DNA of 64,000 bases from Chitinophaga oryziterrae (GCF_009758125.1 NZ_WRXO01000003.1:62001-126000), one strand, 5' to 3'. Shown: positions 53,004 to 63,931, counted from the first letter of the stretch. Translations and numbers: made by a program. The notes: generated by a model not told the origin, from the sequence alone.

Positions 53004-53068
53004 TTATTTTTTTCAAATGACCGTATACGAATTGCCAGGCAGTTCGTCTGTAATATATATTCCCCTGT

Positions 53069-54193
53069 ATGAACGAAGAACAGAAACTGTTATTATTAAA
53101 TAAATATATGGAAGGAACGCTGAGCAGCGAGGAAGAACTGATGTTCTTTGACTGGTACGCAGAAGCTGGTGCCGGTGAATTCCATCGTTTATTACAACAG
53201 GTTGCAACAGGGACCGTTTATGAGGCTCCCGGAGCGGAGTTCTTACAGGAACTGGACAGGAAACTGAGGGAAGACGGAAAAGGTAAGGTAAGGAAAATGC
53301 GTACCTGGTGGTGGGCAGCGGCAGCAGTATTATTACTGGCAGGCAGCAGTACATGGCTGATATTCAAACAACCGGCAACTAAAGAGATCGTAGCGGTAAA
53401 GGATATCGCTCCCGGTAAGACAGGTGCCATTCTTACACTCGCAAACGGGGACGTTATTGAACTGGACAGTCTGAAGAATGGTATCATCGCTACTCAGCAG
53501 GGTACCAGCCTTAACCTGCAGAACGGTATCCTGTCTTATGATGCAAAAGACGCCGCTGACGTAAGTTATAATACCATAAGAACGCCTAAAGCAAGACAAT
53601 TCAGGGTAGTATTACCGGATGGATCTGAAATATGGATGAATGCGGAGAGTTCATTAAAATACCCTACCGCATTTATAAAAAACAGAATAGTAGAGATCAG
53701 CGGCGAGGCTTATTTCGAAGTGACGAAGAATGCGGCGCTGCCATTTAAGGTGAAGATAGGGGACAAAGCAGCTGTAGAGGTGCTGGGCACACGTTTTAAT
53801 GTCAATGCATACAGTGACGAACAAAGTATCAATACTACCCTGCTGGAAGGAAGCGTAAAAGTAAACAGGGGTACACAATCAACCATATTAAAGCCTGGAC
53901 AACAGGCTGCAGTGAACGAAACATTAACAGTGAATAATGATGTAAATACTGATCAGGTCATCGCCTGGAAAACAGGTGTTTTCAACTTTGACGGATTGGG
54001 CATTGAGGCCGTTATGCGGCAATTGTCCAGATGGTATGACATAGAAGTAATATATGAACAGGGGATACCCTCTACTAAGTTCTATGGAGAAATAGGACGG
54101 AATCTGAACCTATCGCAGGTATTAGAGGGATTAAAATTGTCAGGGGTGCATTTCAGGATCGAGAATGGTAAGCGTCTGGTCGTATTACCATAA
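53069..54193 (+). CDS. FecR-family anti-sigma factor
   Basis: The 374-residue inner-membrane anti-sigma factor has a cytoplasmic N-terminal helical part that should hold the sigma factor. One membrane helix (WWWAAAAVLLLAGSSTWLIF, about 80-98) and a periplasmic FecR domain (about 170-275: RTPKARQFRVVLPDGSEIWM, ISGEAYFEV) follow. The C-terminal DUF4974 part carries FDGLGIEAVMRQLSRWYDI. The FecR domain receives a signal from the STN domain of the SusC protein encoded next. It follows the sigma gene by 65 bp. Confidence 0.93.
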   Translation: MNEEQKLLLLNKYMEGTLSSEEELMFFDWYAEAGAGEFHRLLQQVATGTVYEAPGAEFLQELDRKLREDGKGKVRKMRTWWWAAAAVLLLAGSSTWLIFKQPATKEIVAVKDIAPGKTGAILTLANGDVIELDSLKNGIIATQQGTSLNLQNGILSYDAKDAADVSYNTIRTPKARQFRVVLPDGSEIWMNAESSLKYPTAFIKNRIVEISGEAYFEVTKNAALPFKVKIGDKAAVEVLGTRFNVNAYSDEQSINTTLLEGSVKVNRGTQSTILKPGQQAAVNETLTVNNDVNTDQVIAWKTGVFNFDGLGIEAVMRQLSRWYDIEVIYEQGIPSTKFYGEIGRNLNLSQVLEGLKLSGVHFRIENGKRLVVLP

Positions 54194-54240
54194 AACATTG
54201 GCGGAATTGTTTTTTAATGATACGGTATTACAAAGGAAAA

Positions 54241-54266
54241 CCGCTCTGAGGTGAGATTCAGAGCGG
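54241..54266. terminator. Hairpin between the FecR and SusC genes
   Basis: CCGCTCTGA and TCAGAGCGG form a 9-bp stem with an 8-base loop in the 151-bp gap. There is no T-run after it; it may be an attenuator or an RNA-processing site rather than a full terminator. Confidence 0.45.
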
Positions 54267-54344
54267 CTCATAGCCTGGTAAAACCGAATAGACAATTATT
54301 TTAGGGACAACTGTTTTTTCAATCAACCAAACCAAGTGCAAGGT

Positions 54345-57300
54345 ATGCAAAAAAATGCTTTTTGTAACCGGCCCAACAATGCCATGCCCAATAGTGGGCC
54401 GAACGGTAGCCGGTTTTCAGCCAAAATCTTGTTAGTAATGAAACTAACCACCTTCTTCCTTTTTATTGCATTAGTGGGGGTCAATGCAAAGGGGATTTCG
54501 CAGTCAGTCACGCTTTCAGGCAGCAATATTCCGCTTGAAAAAACATTTGCTACCATCCGCACACAAACGGGGTATCTTATTTTCTGCGACCGCAACCTTC
54601 TTAAAGATGCGCAAACAGTAACAGTGTCCGCAGCAGATATGCCGCTGAAACAGTTCCTGGACATCATCTTCAGGAATCAATCCCTGCAATACCTGATTCA
54701 GCAGCAAACAATTTTCGTAAGCAGGAAGTCATTGCCAGCTATACTGGCAGAACTAAGACCTGTACCCGTTCAGGGACATGTTACCGACGGACAGGGAGGC
54801 CCATTAGAGGGGGCTACCGTCAAACTGAAAGGTTCCACCATCAGGTCTGTTATCACAGACGCAAAAGGATACTTTAACATAACGCTGAATGTAGGAGACG
54901 TAATCGTCATTACCTATGTTGGCTTTAAAACACAGGAACTCACTATTGGTAACAGCACAGACCTTACCATCAGGTTGCAACCAGCTCCTATTGCAATGGA
55001 CGAAGTGACCGTAAACGTATCTACCGGTTATCAGACCATCTCCGCAGAAAGGGCTACCGGCTCTTATGGCGTTGTAACCGCAAAAGAGTTAAAAGAAGTA
55101 CCTGCTAATAACCTCATGGAACGCCTGGAAGGAAAGGTACCGGGTGTACGTTTTGATATCTATAAGAATTCAATACAGATCCGCAGTGTAAATACTTTTA
55201 CAAACAATACCGCACCATTGATCGTTGTAGATGGTTTCCCGATGATCGCCACCGGTGATCAACAGAAACTCACCTCCGTGCCGGTTTCTTCAATGGCTAA
55301 TGGTTCAATATTATCTGCTTTCAACCCGGAAGACATTGAACAGATCACCTTCCTGAAGGATGCCGTGGCTACCTCCGTATGGGGTGCCAGAGGCGCTAAC
55401 GGTGTGATAGTGATACAAACCAAACATGGTAAAAAGGGAGCTCCTGTAGTGAGCATTTCATCTACAGTTGGTATTTCCCAACCAGCTCCCCTCTCAAAGC
55501 TCAACTGGATGAGCAGCGCACAGTATGTAGATCTGGAAACAGAAATGGTGAACAAAGGCTTTTATACAGATCCTCTTGCCTCTCCTTATTATGATCCGTT
55601 ATATACTACTAACTCAAGTGATGTGGCAGAATGGTTGTTTAAAGTAAAGAGAGGAACGGCTACACAGGCGGAAGCTGATGCTGCTATCGCAAAGATATCT
55701 TCCAGAAGTAATTATTCCCAGATACAAAAATACCTGTTGCAGAACGCCGTAAATCAGCAACATACTTTATCAATATCCGGAGGTGGTGATAATAATTCTT
55801 ATTATATATCTGGTAACTACAATAAAGACGTTCCTATTTACAGAAGTAACCAGTCGAGGAACACTTTCTTAACGGCCAACCTCACCAATGATCTGTTTAA
55901 CAAAAGAGTGAAATTAAGAACAGGATTTAATTATCAGTATGCAGCAAGTAAAATTAACCTGGCAGCACTGGATGCATTAAGTAATTCCAGTACATCCCTG
56001 CGTCCTTACGATATGCTGGTAGATGATAATGGAAATCATATCCTTAGAGATATCAATTTCCGTCCTGAAGTAGCAGCTGGTTTTGTAGCACAGGGATATC
56101 TTCCTTTTTCATATAACGCTATTGATGAACTGAATTATTCCAATACCCAAAATACTTCCAACCAGATCCGCCTGAATGCGGGTGTGAATACTAAAATCAC
56201 AAACTGGATGGACTTTGACGTATCAGGTGCTTATCAGCGTAATATCAATAATTCAACTACAATTAATGATGTGAATAGTTATGTTGGCCGGATATTTATG
56301 AACACCGCTACTACTATTTCTTCTACAACCGGTAAGCCGGTATATAATGTCCCTTATGGAGGATCTTATGCCATGACTGATGCAAACGCATATGATTATA
56401 GTCTGCGCGGACAGCTGAACTTTTCCCACTCTCTTGGGCAGGATCATCATATAAGCGGATTGTTTGGCTCCGAGATAAGGGAAACGTATAATAAGTCTTA
56501 CGGTAGTACGCGGTATGGGTATGATAAAGATGCCAATAGTTTTGGTACAGTGAATCCTACCACACCTTACATGACCATGTATGGTTATACTACTACAATA
56601 GGAACCGTAACAACAGGTATTTCCGAACAAAAGAACCGCTACCTTTCATATTATGGCAATGCTGCCTACGTGTATAAGGACCGCTATAATTTAAGTGCAA
56701 GTGCACGTTTCGACGACTACACGCTGCTGGGAATTTCACGCAGTAAAAGGGCCAGGCCTTTCTGGTCTGCTGGTTTTAAATGGAATGCACAACAGGAACA
56801 TTTTATGCAGGACTTTTCCTGGCTGAATGGTCTGGATCTGAGGCTAACCTATGGAACAGGTGGTTCAGTACCGCTGAGTGGCTATAATACAGCCGTTATA
56901 TCGCTGAATGCGGTTGATCCTAATACACAGTTACCGATAGCTAATATTACCAATCCGGCCAATCAGCAGCTTGGCTGGGAAACTACCCGTACAATCAATG
57001 AAGGAATTGACCTGCGCGTGTTCAACAACCGCCTGATAGTAAATGTGGATGTTTACCAGAAAAAAAGTAGCGGTATATTAACGACTCTCCCATACGATGC
57101 TACCTACGGATGGTCTTCTCTTGAATATAACACCGGAAAGATGAAGAGCAGTGGCTACGAGTTTGGTATTACCGGCAAATTGCTGGATAAAAAAGACTGG
57201 GCAATCACTTCTACTTTCAATTTCTCCTATAACAAAACGAGGATCACAGATAATCGTTACAATACCGCTACCACATCAGCGCTTGTACAGGGTGGTTTTT

Positions 57301-57980
57301 CTGCGCTTAACAATTATCCTGTGGGCGCTACTTTCGTGTACAGATCTGCTGGTCTGGACCCTGCTACCGGTCAGACACAGATTTACGACAGAGATAAAAA
57401 TGTGATTAAAAGTACCACCAACCTTACTTCTGCATTTGATATCAATGACCTGAAATATGTAGGTGTGAAAATAGCGCCTTACCAGGGAGGATTCTTTAAC
57501 ACCTTCCGTTATAAGAACTTTGATCTGGGCGTGCAGATGACCTACTATATGGGACATGTATTCTTAAAACCTTCCATCACTAATTACCCTACCTTCAGTA
57601 GCTTCTATGGTACTTTAGGTCGTCAGGAAGATCTTGCATACAGATGGAAACAAACAGGAGATGAGGCACATACAGATGTACCAGGATTGACGAACGTGAA
57701 CAACAATAGTATAACACGCTACAAGTTCTCAGATAAGCTGGTGAGAAGTGCAGATAATATACGCCTGCAACAGATTTCCCTGGGATATCATTTTCCGGCA
57801 TCTATGCTTCCTAAAAGAGTATTCAAGAGTTTGTCTGTCAGCGGTAACGTCCGCAACCTCGGTATGATCTGGGCAAAAAACAAAGAAAAGCTGGATCCGG
57901 AATACCTCAATGCCAATTCCAACTATTACAGCATGCCTCCGGTAACCAGCTATTTATTTAACATCAACGCATCATTCTAA
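54345..57980 (+). CDS. SusC-type TonB-linked transporter with STN signalling domain
   Basis: This is an outer-membrane transducer-transporter. About 1211 residues start at ATG 54345; a GTG nine bases upstream is a less likely start. The signal/anchor region ends near residue 50 (FFLFIALVGVNAKG), followed by an STN (secretin/TonB N-terminal) domain (about 50-130) that contacts FecR. A carboxypeptidase-regulatory-like domain (about 145-225), a plug with WGARGANGVIVIQTKHGKKG and the barrel complete it. This sort of protein imports a ligand and signals its presence to the sigma factor. It is the third SusC protein in the window and the only one with an STN domain. Confidence 0.94.
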   Translation: MQKNAFCNRPNNAMPNSGPNGSRFSAKILLVMKLTTFFLFIALVGVNAKGISQSVTLSGSNIPLEKTFATIRTQTGYLIFCDRNLLKDAQTVTVSAADMPLKQFLDIIFRNQSLQYLIQQQTIFVSRKSLPAILAELRPVPVQGHVTDGQGGPLEGATVKLKGSTIRSVITDAKGYFNITLNVGDVIVITYVGFKTQELTIGNSTDLTIRLQPAPIAMDEVTVNVSTGYQTISAERATGSYGVVTAKELKEVPANNLMERLEGKVPGVRFDIYKNSIQIRSVNTFTNNTAPLIVVDGFPMIATGDQQKLTSVPVSSMANGSILSAFNPEDIEQITFLKDAVATSVWGARGANGVIVIQTKHGKKGAPVVSISSTVGISQPAPLSKLNWMSSAQYVDLETEMVNKGFYTDPLASPYYDPLYTTNSSDVAEWLFKVKRGTATQAEADAAIAKISSRSNYSQIQKYLLQNAVNQQHTLSISGGGDNNSYYISGNYNKDVPIYRSNQSRNTFLTANLTNDLFNKRVKLRTGFNYQYAASKINLAALDALSNSSTSLRPYDMLVDDNGNHILRDINFRPEVAAGFVAQGYLPFSYNAIDELNYSNTQNTSNQIRLNAGVNTKITNWMDFDVSGAYQRNINNSTTINDVNSYVGRIFMNTATTISSTTGKPVYNVPYGGSYAMTDANAYDYSLRGQLNFSHSLGQDHHISGLFGSEIRETYNKSYGSTRYGYDKDANSFGTVNPTTPYMTMYGYTTTIGTVTTGISEQKNRYLSYYGNAAYVYKDRYNLSASARFDDYTLLGISRSKRARPFWSAGFKWNAQQEHFMQDFSWLNGLDLRLTYGTGGSVPLSGYNTAVISLNAVDPNTQLPIANITNPANQQLGWETTRTINEGIDLRVFNNRLIVNVDVYQKKSSGILTTLPYDATYGWSSLEYNTGKMKSSGYEFGITGKLLDKKDWAITSTFNFSYNKTRITDNRYNTATTSALVQGGFSALNNYPVGATFVYRSAGLDPATGQTQIYDRDKNVIKSTTNLTSAFDINDLKYVGVKIAPYQGGFFNTFRYKNFDLGVQMTYYMGHVFLKPSITNYPTFSSFYGTLGRQEDLAYRWKQTGDEAHTDVPGLTNVNNNSITRYKFSDKLVRSADNIRLQQISLGYHFPASMLPKRVFKSLSVSGNVRNLGMIWAKNKEKLDPEYLNANSNYYSMPPVTSYLFNINASF

Positions 57981-59335
57981 TGAAAAGAGCAATATATTTT
58001 TTGATGGTGATCGTGTTAACAACAGGTTGCCGTAAATATGTGGAAATAGATCAGATAGGGAATCGTGTGTTAAAATACACAAAAGATTATCGTGCATTAC
58101 TCGATAACTCTTCAGTACTGGAAGGCGGATTTGGTTTACCTATCTATTCCAATGATGATACCCGTTTCATGGATACTACCAGGCAGGTAGCCATGATCGA
58201 TATTAACAGAAATGCTTACTCCTGGCAGGCGCAGTACTGGTCAGATACACAATCGGATGTAGACTGGGAAAAATTATACAAAGCCATCTATGTATGCAAT
58301 GAAGCAACAGATGGGGTGATGGCAAGTGAAAACGGAACAGATGCACTAAAGAAACAATTGTATGCAGAAGCGCTGGTACATCGTGCATATGCGTATTGGT
58401 GCCTGGTGAATATCTATGCTAAACAGTATGACAGTACCACTGCGGCTTCAGACCTGGGTGTGCCTTTATTACTTACACCAGACTTGTATGCCAGCCTTAA
58501 ACGTGCTTCTGTAGCTACCGTGTATAATCAGATCACTTCAGACCTGCTGGCTGCTGTGAATGATCTTCCTGCATTGCCAGATTATAATACTCGTCCGTCC
58601 AAAGCGGCTGTATACGCATTACTGGCCAGGACATACCTGTGCAAACGCGATTTTTCCAATGCGCGTACCTATGCTGATCAGGCATTGTCTTTACAAAGTG
58701 GTCTGCTGAATCTGCCCACCTACGTGGGTAATACGGCGGCTATACCTTACCGTTTGGCAGATCCGGAAGTCATTTTTTCCAAGATCAACACCTACGGATA
58801 TACAGGTATACAGCTGGATACCGCTTTGCTAAACCTGTTAGGTACAAAGGATGCCCGTTACACACTATTTGTAAAACCAGGTGGTAACTTTTATCCCACA
58901 TTTGTTGGTTATGGCTACTGGAGATACAAATACAGCCAGGAAGGTAATTACTTCTGCCAGGGACCTTCTGTGCCTGAAATGATGCTGATAAAAGCAGAAT
59001 GCGCTGCCCGTGCAGATGATGCTGCCACAGCGATCGGTATACTGAATACACTCAGACAACAGCGTTTTGCAGCGGCTGATTATGCGGACCTTGCAACCGG
59101 CACTGCTGCTGATGCACTGAAAAGCGTAGTAGCAGAAAGAAGACGTGAATTTTTTGGTACAGGACTAAGATGGATTGATCAGAAGAGATATAATAAAGAC
59201 GCTGCTTTACAGGTAACGGTAACCCGCACACTGAATCACCAGGATTATACATTGACACCCAATAGTAACAGGTACGTATTCCCTATAGGGACGAAGTATA
59301 TCCTGTTAAACCCGGAAATAGAACAAAATCCTTAA
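57980..59335 (+). CDS. SusD/RagB-type surface lipoprotein (sigma-controlled locus)
   Basis: This 451-residue surface lipoprotein is the partner of the STN-type SusC channel, with a lipobox at MVIVLTTGC (Cys near residue 17). Its TPR-like helices (LYAEALVHRAYAYWCLVNIYAK) and the end VVAERRREFFGTGLRWIDQKRYN fit the family. The ATG overlaps the last base of the SusC stop codon. It is shorter than the SusD of the first PUL, as common for peptide-type loci. Confidence 0.92.
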   Translation: MKRAIYFLMVIVLTTGCRKYVEIDQIGNRVLKYTKDYRALLDNSSVLEGGFGLPIYSNDDTRFMDTTRQVAMIDINRNAYSWQAQYWSDTQSDVDWEKLYKAIYVCNEATDGVMASENGTDALKKQLYAEALVHRAYAYWCLVNIYAKQYDSTTAASDLGVPLLLTPDLYASLKRASVATVYNQITSDLLAAVNDLPALPDYNTRPSKAAVYALLARTYLCKRDFSNARTYADQALSLQSGLLNLPTYVGNTAAIPYRLADPEVIFSKINTYGYTGIQLDTALLNLLGTKDARYTLFVKPGGNFYPTFVGYGYWRYKYSQEGNYFCQGPSVPEMMLIKAECAARADDAATAIGILNTLRQQRFAAADYADLATGTAADALKSVVAERRREFFGTGLRWIDQKRYNKDAALQVTVTRTLNHQDYTLTPNSNRYVFPIGTKYILLNPEIEQNP

Positions 59336-59362
59336 CCAACCATAATTACCAACGAGTGAAGA

Positions 59363-59392
59363 TACCGGAAGGCATTTGAAATGCCTCCGGTA
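59363..59392. terminator. Intra-operon hairpin after the SusD gene
   Basis: TACCGG-A-AGGCATTT and AAATGCCTCCGGTA form a long stem with one bulged base and a very small loop, followed by CTCTCTTT. It lies in the 78-bp gap before the thioredoxin-like gene and may reduce transcription into the last two genes. Confidence 0.5.
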
Positions 59393-59413
59393 CTCTCTTT
59401 AAAAACAATTACA

Positions 59414-61348
59414 ATGAAGTATAGATGGATAAGTATACTGGCTATACTGCTTGGCGTAAGCCATGCCGTGTACAGCCAGACAGATAGCAGCAGCCGGCTG
59501 AAAGATTTTGGTGTTCCTGTGGCAGGCGATACAATGCGTATCAACTACGTTAAAACAGGCGGCCCCTTACAGCAGAAAGACAATATCTCTGCCCTGGTGT
59601 ATATGTTCAATGATTATGAATGGGCAGTAGATGATATCGTATTAAAGGATGGTAAAGGAACGTATAAATTACCGGAGAATTGTGCATTTGTAGCATTACT
59701 GTTTTATACAGCTGAAAATGGGAATGTGACAGTTGCTGATAATAATAATGATCATGGTTATGTTGCCACTACAATAAGTAAAGACGGGAAACATGTACCG
59801 GGCGGACAACTCGCATGGGGTATTTTCCGTAAACCATCAATGGGTAAAGCTCCTCATTACTTTGATAAATTCGAGATCAGTAATGACGCATTAGAGATGT
59901 GGGTAAGGAAAGAGATGAAAGATTACCTGCCGAATATGCCTAAGTATTTTGACAGCTACCTGGCTATGTTGAAATTACAGACAGGGGATGAGTACCCTGA
60001 GAAAGCAGTACGTAGCATGGAGCGTTTATCCAGAGATCCTAATCTGACAGAAGATAATTACGTGACTTTCCAGAACGTATATCGCTTTCAACTCAAAGAC
60101 GAACATAAAGCTGATTCTGTAAGACAGTTTATTCTTCAGAAATATCCCCATGGGAAAACAGCAAGATTCGCTCGTTATAGTGAGGCATATGGCATGCCCC
60201 TGGATGAAAAGAAATTGATAGCACTGGAGAAATTTTTACATGATTTTCCTGTTAAAGAGTCAGGTGGTAGTCAGGCATTTACTTACTACAATACTTACCG
60301 GACATTAGCGCCTGCTTATTTTGTGTCTAATCAGAACGATAAATTATTCGCGCTGATACCGGATATGAATTTTGCTACACTGAATGAAAATTATCACTCG
60401 ATTATCGAAGGCGTCTTCATAATGAACAGGTTACCGGTAGAGAAACTCTACCCTGTTTCCAAAGCGCTGATCGATGCCATGATAAAGAAAAGACATGACC
60501 TGTCTTACATGGAGGACGTGCGTTATACACACATGCAGGCCGACGAAATAGCGGGTATGCAGATGGACAATAAATTATCAATTCATATCCGCCTGCTCAC
60601 TAAGATGGGGAAGTATACAGAGGCAATACCTTACCTCGATTTGCTGACGGAGAAAGGTAAATATACAGGCGCCGCTCTGAATGAAGCACGTATTAAGATA
60701 CTGGAAAATACAGGTGGAGAGACAAAGGTCCTGCCAATGCTGGAATTAGGTATCAGAGCTAACGCGGCTACCCCGGCTATGATCAGCAAATTGAAAGAAT
60801 TACATGGTGATAGTGCCGGTTTCGATGTTTACCTGGAATCACTGAAAGCAGCGGATGATGTGAAAAAAATAAAAGAAGACCTCCAGGCCAAACTGATCAG
60901 AGAGAAGTTTACTGCTTTTAAACTGGAAGACATGAACGGGAAAACTGTCAGTTCTGCTGACTGGAAAGATAAGATCGTTGTGATCGATTTCTGGGCCACC
61001 TGGTGTTTCCCCTGTAAAATGGCTTTCCCCGGAATGCAGCTGGCGGTAGACAAATATGCGAAAGATCCGTCTGTGGGATTCTATTTTATTGCCACAATGC
61101 CAAGGTCTAAAACTTATAAGGAAGATATTAAAAAGTATATCAGCACATCCGGCTTCCGTTTTAACGTGTTATACGATAATAATGTATTTAAAAGTTTAAC
61201 CCCGTTCTTTAATTCATCTGCAATACCAAGGAAAATCATTGTGGAAAATGGATATATCCGCTATACCTCAGAAGGATATGAAGGTAGTCCCAGCAAACTG
61301 GCAGATGAAATATCTTATGTTATCGAGATCTTAAAAACAGAAAACTAA
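59414..61348 (+). CDS. Exported TlpA/ResA-like thioredoxin-domain protein
   Basis: The 644-residue exported protein has a signal peptide (ILAILLGVSHAVYS, to about residue 20). A large helical and sandwich region follows, and the C-terminal thioredoxin domain (about 495-640) has the active-site motif WCFPC (Cys531 and Cys534) within VVIDFWATWCFPCKMAF. Bacteroidota loci of this type often include such TlpA-like proteins, which reduce disulphides in the periplasm. I start it at 59414 (MKYRWISILAIL); a longer frame from 59381 would add eleven unlikely residues. The ATG of the peptidase gene overlaps its stop codon. Confidence 0.88.
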   Translation: MKYRWISILAILLGVSHAVYSQTDSSSRLKDFGVPVAGDTMRINYVKTGGPLQQKDNISALVYMFNDYEWAVDDIVLKDGKGTYKLPENCAFVALLFYTAENGNVTVADNNNDHGYVATTISKDGKHVPGGQLAWGIFRKPSMGKAPHYFDKFEISNDALEMWVRKEMKDYLPNMPKYFDSYLAMLKLQTGDEYPEKAVRSMERLSRDPNLTEDNYVTFQNVYRFQLKDEHKADSVRQFILQKYPHGKTARFARYSEAYGMPLDEKKLIALEKFLHDFPVKESGGSQAFTYYNTYRTLAPAYFVSNQNDKLFALIPDMNFATLNENYHSIIEGVFIMNRLPVEKLYPVSKALIDAMIKKRHDLSYMEDVRYTHMQADEIAGMQMDNKLSIHIRLLTKMGKYTEAIPYLDLLTEKGKYTGAALNEARIKILENTGGETKVLPMLELGIRANAATPAMISKLKELHGDSAGFDVYLESLKAADDVKKIKEDLQAKLIREKFTAFKLEDMNGKTVSSADWKDKIVVIDFWATWCFPCKMAFPGMQLAVDKYAKDPSVGFYFIATMPRSKTYKEDIKKYISTSGFRFNVLYDNNVFKSLTPFFNSSAIPRKIIVENGYIRYTSEGYEGSPSKLADEISYVIEILKTEN

Positions 61349-63906
61349 TGAAGAGTCTTCTTATAGGAGTGATGATAGGATGTACTTTACCAGTGTTTTC
61401 CCAAAAGAAAACACTGGATACGTCCGCTTATAAAGAGTGGCGGTATTTAGCGGTCCCCACGATTTCGTATGATGGCGAATGGGTGATGTACCATTACGCA
61501 GAAGGAAATACGACGTATCTGGCGAACACACATAATGGGAAAGAGATACAGCTGGATAATGTAAGAAGCACTGATTTCTTTGATTATGGTAAATGGCTGA
61601 AGTATACTACCCCAAAGGACTCGATGGTCCTGGTACGGTTAAAGGACGGGAAGAAGGTCCTGTGGGATAAATCTTCTTATATCAATTGCGGTACCGCATC
61701 TGCCAACGTTATCTATGGTAATAACAGGATGGTGATCTGGAATGTGGAGACAAATGATAGTACTGTCATAGAGCATGAGGGAAAATATACGCTGTATGGC
61801 CAATCTATCATTTATATACGGAATATGAAGTTGCTTGCCGGCCCTTTGAAGGGAGAGAAGAAAATCTTGTTCACCGGAGATGTTACAGATTATTCTTTTG
61901 ATCCTGAAAAGGGAACAGGTACTATTTTATCTGATAATCGGTTGTATACTTTTTCTGTAAAGAAAGGTGTTCCTCAGCAGATACTGAATTTTAATGAAAT
62001 TGAAGCGCCTGCCGGTTACCGTATAGAAACCCGGGCATATGAGATTACAGCTGAAACGAAAGAGTTCTTGCCGGATCTCATCCCTTTGCATCCTGTTGCT
62101 CCGGCAGCAGGAAAGCGCGGGAATACAGGTTTTGAACTGGAGTTGTGGACATGGAATGAGCCGGTGACACAACGAAAACAACGCAGAGGTGTATATAATA
62201 AGACCGCATTGGATGAGCCAAAATATATCTACCATATTGATAAAAAGAAATGGGTAGAGGTAAGAGGGGAGAATATGAATGGGTTTTTGATGGCACCTGA
62301 TGCTGATAATTACAACTACGTTTTACAAACAGACCCTAAGCCCTACATTTATACGATAGACTGGCGTTATAATAATAACGATGATATTTACATGGTGAAT
62401 GTTCATACAGGAGAACGTACTCTCGTCGCAAAGGATTGTTACGCAAATCCGCAATGGAGTCCAAATGGTAAATATGCAGTGATTTATAATGCGGTGAAAA
62501 AGGAGTGGCAGGTGCTGGATACAGCTACCCGTCAGTTCATTGATATTTCAGATCAGATCGGTTATCCTGTGCACGAAGAAGATTTTGACATGCCTAAACC
62601 TGCACCATCGTATGGCCTTGCAGGATGGGCAGATGGTGGCAGCAGCGCGGTGATATACGATCGTTATGATCTGTGGGTGATAGATCTTAGCGGTAAGAAG
62701 AAAGCTTATTCTGTAACCAATGGTTATGGCAGACAACATGGTGTAAGATTCCGTTTGTTATCTGCTGAATATAATGAACACCTGGATATTTCGAAACCCC
62801 TGCTGCTCCACAGTTTTAATGAGCATACCAAAGCAAAAGGAGTATACCGGCTGGCAAACCATAAGGTGGAAGCTCTGGTTGATGATCCTGCTTATTCTGT
62901 GAAAGTAATGGAGATGGCAGGAGACGGAAAATCATGCGTTTTTTCGAAGGAGAATTACAATACCTGTGAAGACCTTTGGTGGGGATGCAGCGATTTTACC
63001 AGGCAGCAGCGGCTGACAGATATTAATCCTCAGCAAAAGGATTACAATTGGGGATCTGCAAAAGTGGTACAATGGAAGAATTATGAAGGCAGGGAGAACC
63101 AGGGATTGTTGTACTTACCTGAGAATTATGATTCTACGAAAACGTATCCGATGATCGTGGACTTCTATGAAACGCATACGGAAGACCTGCATGAATATTT
63201 TACACCTATGTACAGTACCTGTACGATCAATATTCCAACTTATGTGAGCAATGGATATGTTGTATTCCGCCCGGATGTACACTTTACGGTAGGAGAACCT
63301 GGTGAAAGTGCTTATAATGCCGTTGTCAGCGGTACTTCAGCCATGATAGAGAGAGGGATAGCAGATAAGGCGCATATTGGTTTACAGGGGCATAGCTGGT
63401 CTGGTTATGAAGTCGCTTATATCATTACACGTACGAATATTTTTGCTTGTGTGAATGCAGGTGCTGCTGTGACGAATATGACTTACAATTATTTCGCTGT
63501 AAGAAGTAATGGGGCGCCCTGTATTTTCAAGTATGAAACAGAACAATCCCGTATTGGTAAAAATTTATGGGAAGGCAAAGACCTGTACATTAAAAATTCT
63601 CCCATCTTTAATGCAGATAAGATACAGACACCTTTGCTGATCTTCCATAATGATAAAGACGGAGCCGTTGCATTTACGCAGGGATTAGATCTTTTCCTGG
63701 CTATGCGCAGACTGGCGAAACCGGCCTGGTTACTGAATTATAAAGGAGAAGACCATACACTGAATGGATTGCCTGCACAGAAAGACTGGACTATCCGTAT
63801 GGGGCAGTTCTTTGATCATTACCTAAAAGATAAACCAATGCCCAAGTGGATGAAAGAAGGAATTAGTGTGGATGAAAGGAATGTTGATCAGAAATATGAT
63901 TATTGA
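61348..63906 (+). CDS. Exported S9-family serine peptidase (prolyl oligopeptidase-like)
   Basis: The 852-residue protein has a signal peptide (ending near SQK, residue 20), a beta-propeller region up to about 590, and a C-terminal alpha/beta-hydrolase domain. The catalytic Ser is Ser683 in GHSWSG. Related proteins read GHSWGG, so a Gly is replaced by Ser directly after the Trp. The Asp is in FHNDKDGAV and the His in GEDHTLN. It would trim peptides in the periplasm or at the surface, and its place next to a SusCD pair and a disulphide reductase suggests peptide uptake. A terminator follows. Confidence 0.9.
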   Translation: MKSLLIGVMIGCTLPVFSQKKTLDTSAYKEWRYLAVPTISYDGEWVMYHYAEGNTTYLANTHNGKEIQLDNVRSTDFFDYGKWLKYTTPKDSMVLVRLKDGKKVLWDKSSYINCGTASANVIYGNNRMVIWNVETNDSTVIEHEGKYTLYGQSIIYIRNMKLLAGPLKGEKKILFTGDVTDYSFDPEKGTGTILSDNRLYTFSVKKGVPQQILNFNEIEAPAGYRIETRAYEITAETKEFLPDLIPLHPVAPAAGKRGNTGFELELWTWNEPVTQRKQRRGVYNKTALDEPKYIYHIDKKKWVEVRGENMNGFLMAPDADNYNYVLQTDPKPYIYTIDWRYNNNDDIYMVNVHTGERTLVAKDCYANPQWSPNGKYAVIYNAVKKEWQVLDTATRQFIDISDQIGYPVHEEDFDMPKPAPSYGLAGWADGGSSAVIYDRYDLWVIDLSGKKKAYSVTNGYGRQHGVRFRLLSAEYNEHLDISKPLLLHSFNEHTKAKGVYRLANHKVEALVDDPAYSVKVMEMAGDGKSCVFSKENYNTCEDLWWGCSDFTRQQRLTDINPQQKDYNWGSAKVVQWKNYEGRENQGLLYLPENYDSTKTYPMIVDFYETHTEDLHEYFTPMYSTCTINIPTYVSNGYVVFRPDVHFTVGEPGESAYNAVVSGTSAMIERGIADKAHIGLQGHSWSGYEVAYIITRTNIFACVNAGAAVTNMTYNYFAVRSNGAPCIFKYETEQSRIGKNLWEGKDLYIKNSPIFNADKIQTPLLIFHNDKDGAVAFTQGLDLFLAMRRLAKPAWLLNYKGEDHTLNGLPAQKDWTIRMGQFFDHYLKDKPMPKWMKEGISVDERNVDQKYDY

Positions 63907-63931
63907 GTCTGTCATATCCTATGCCGTGAAA

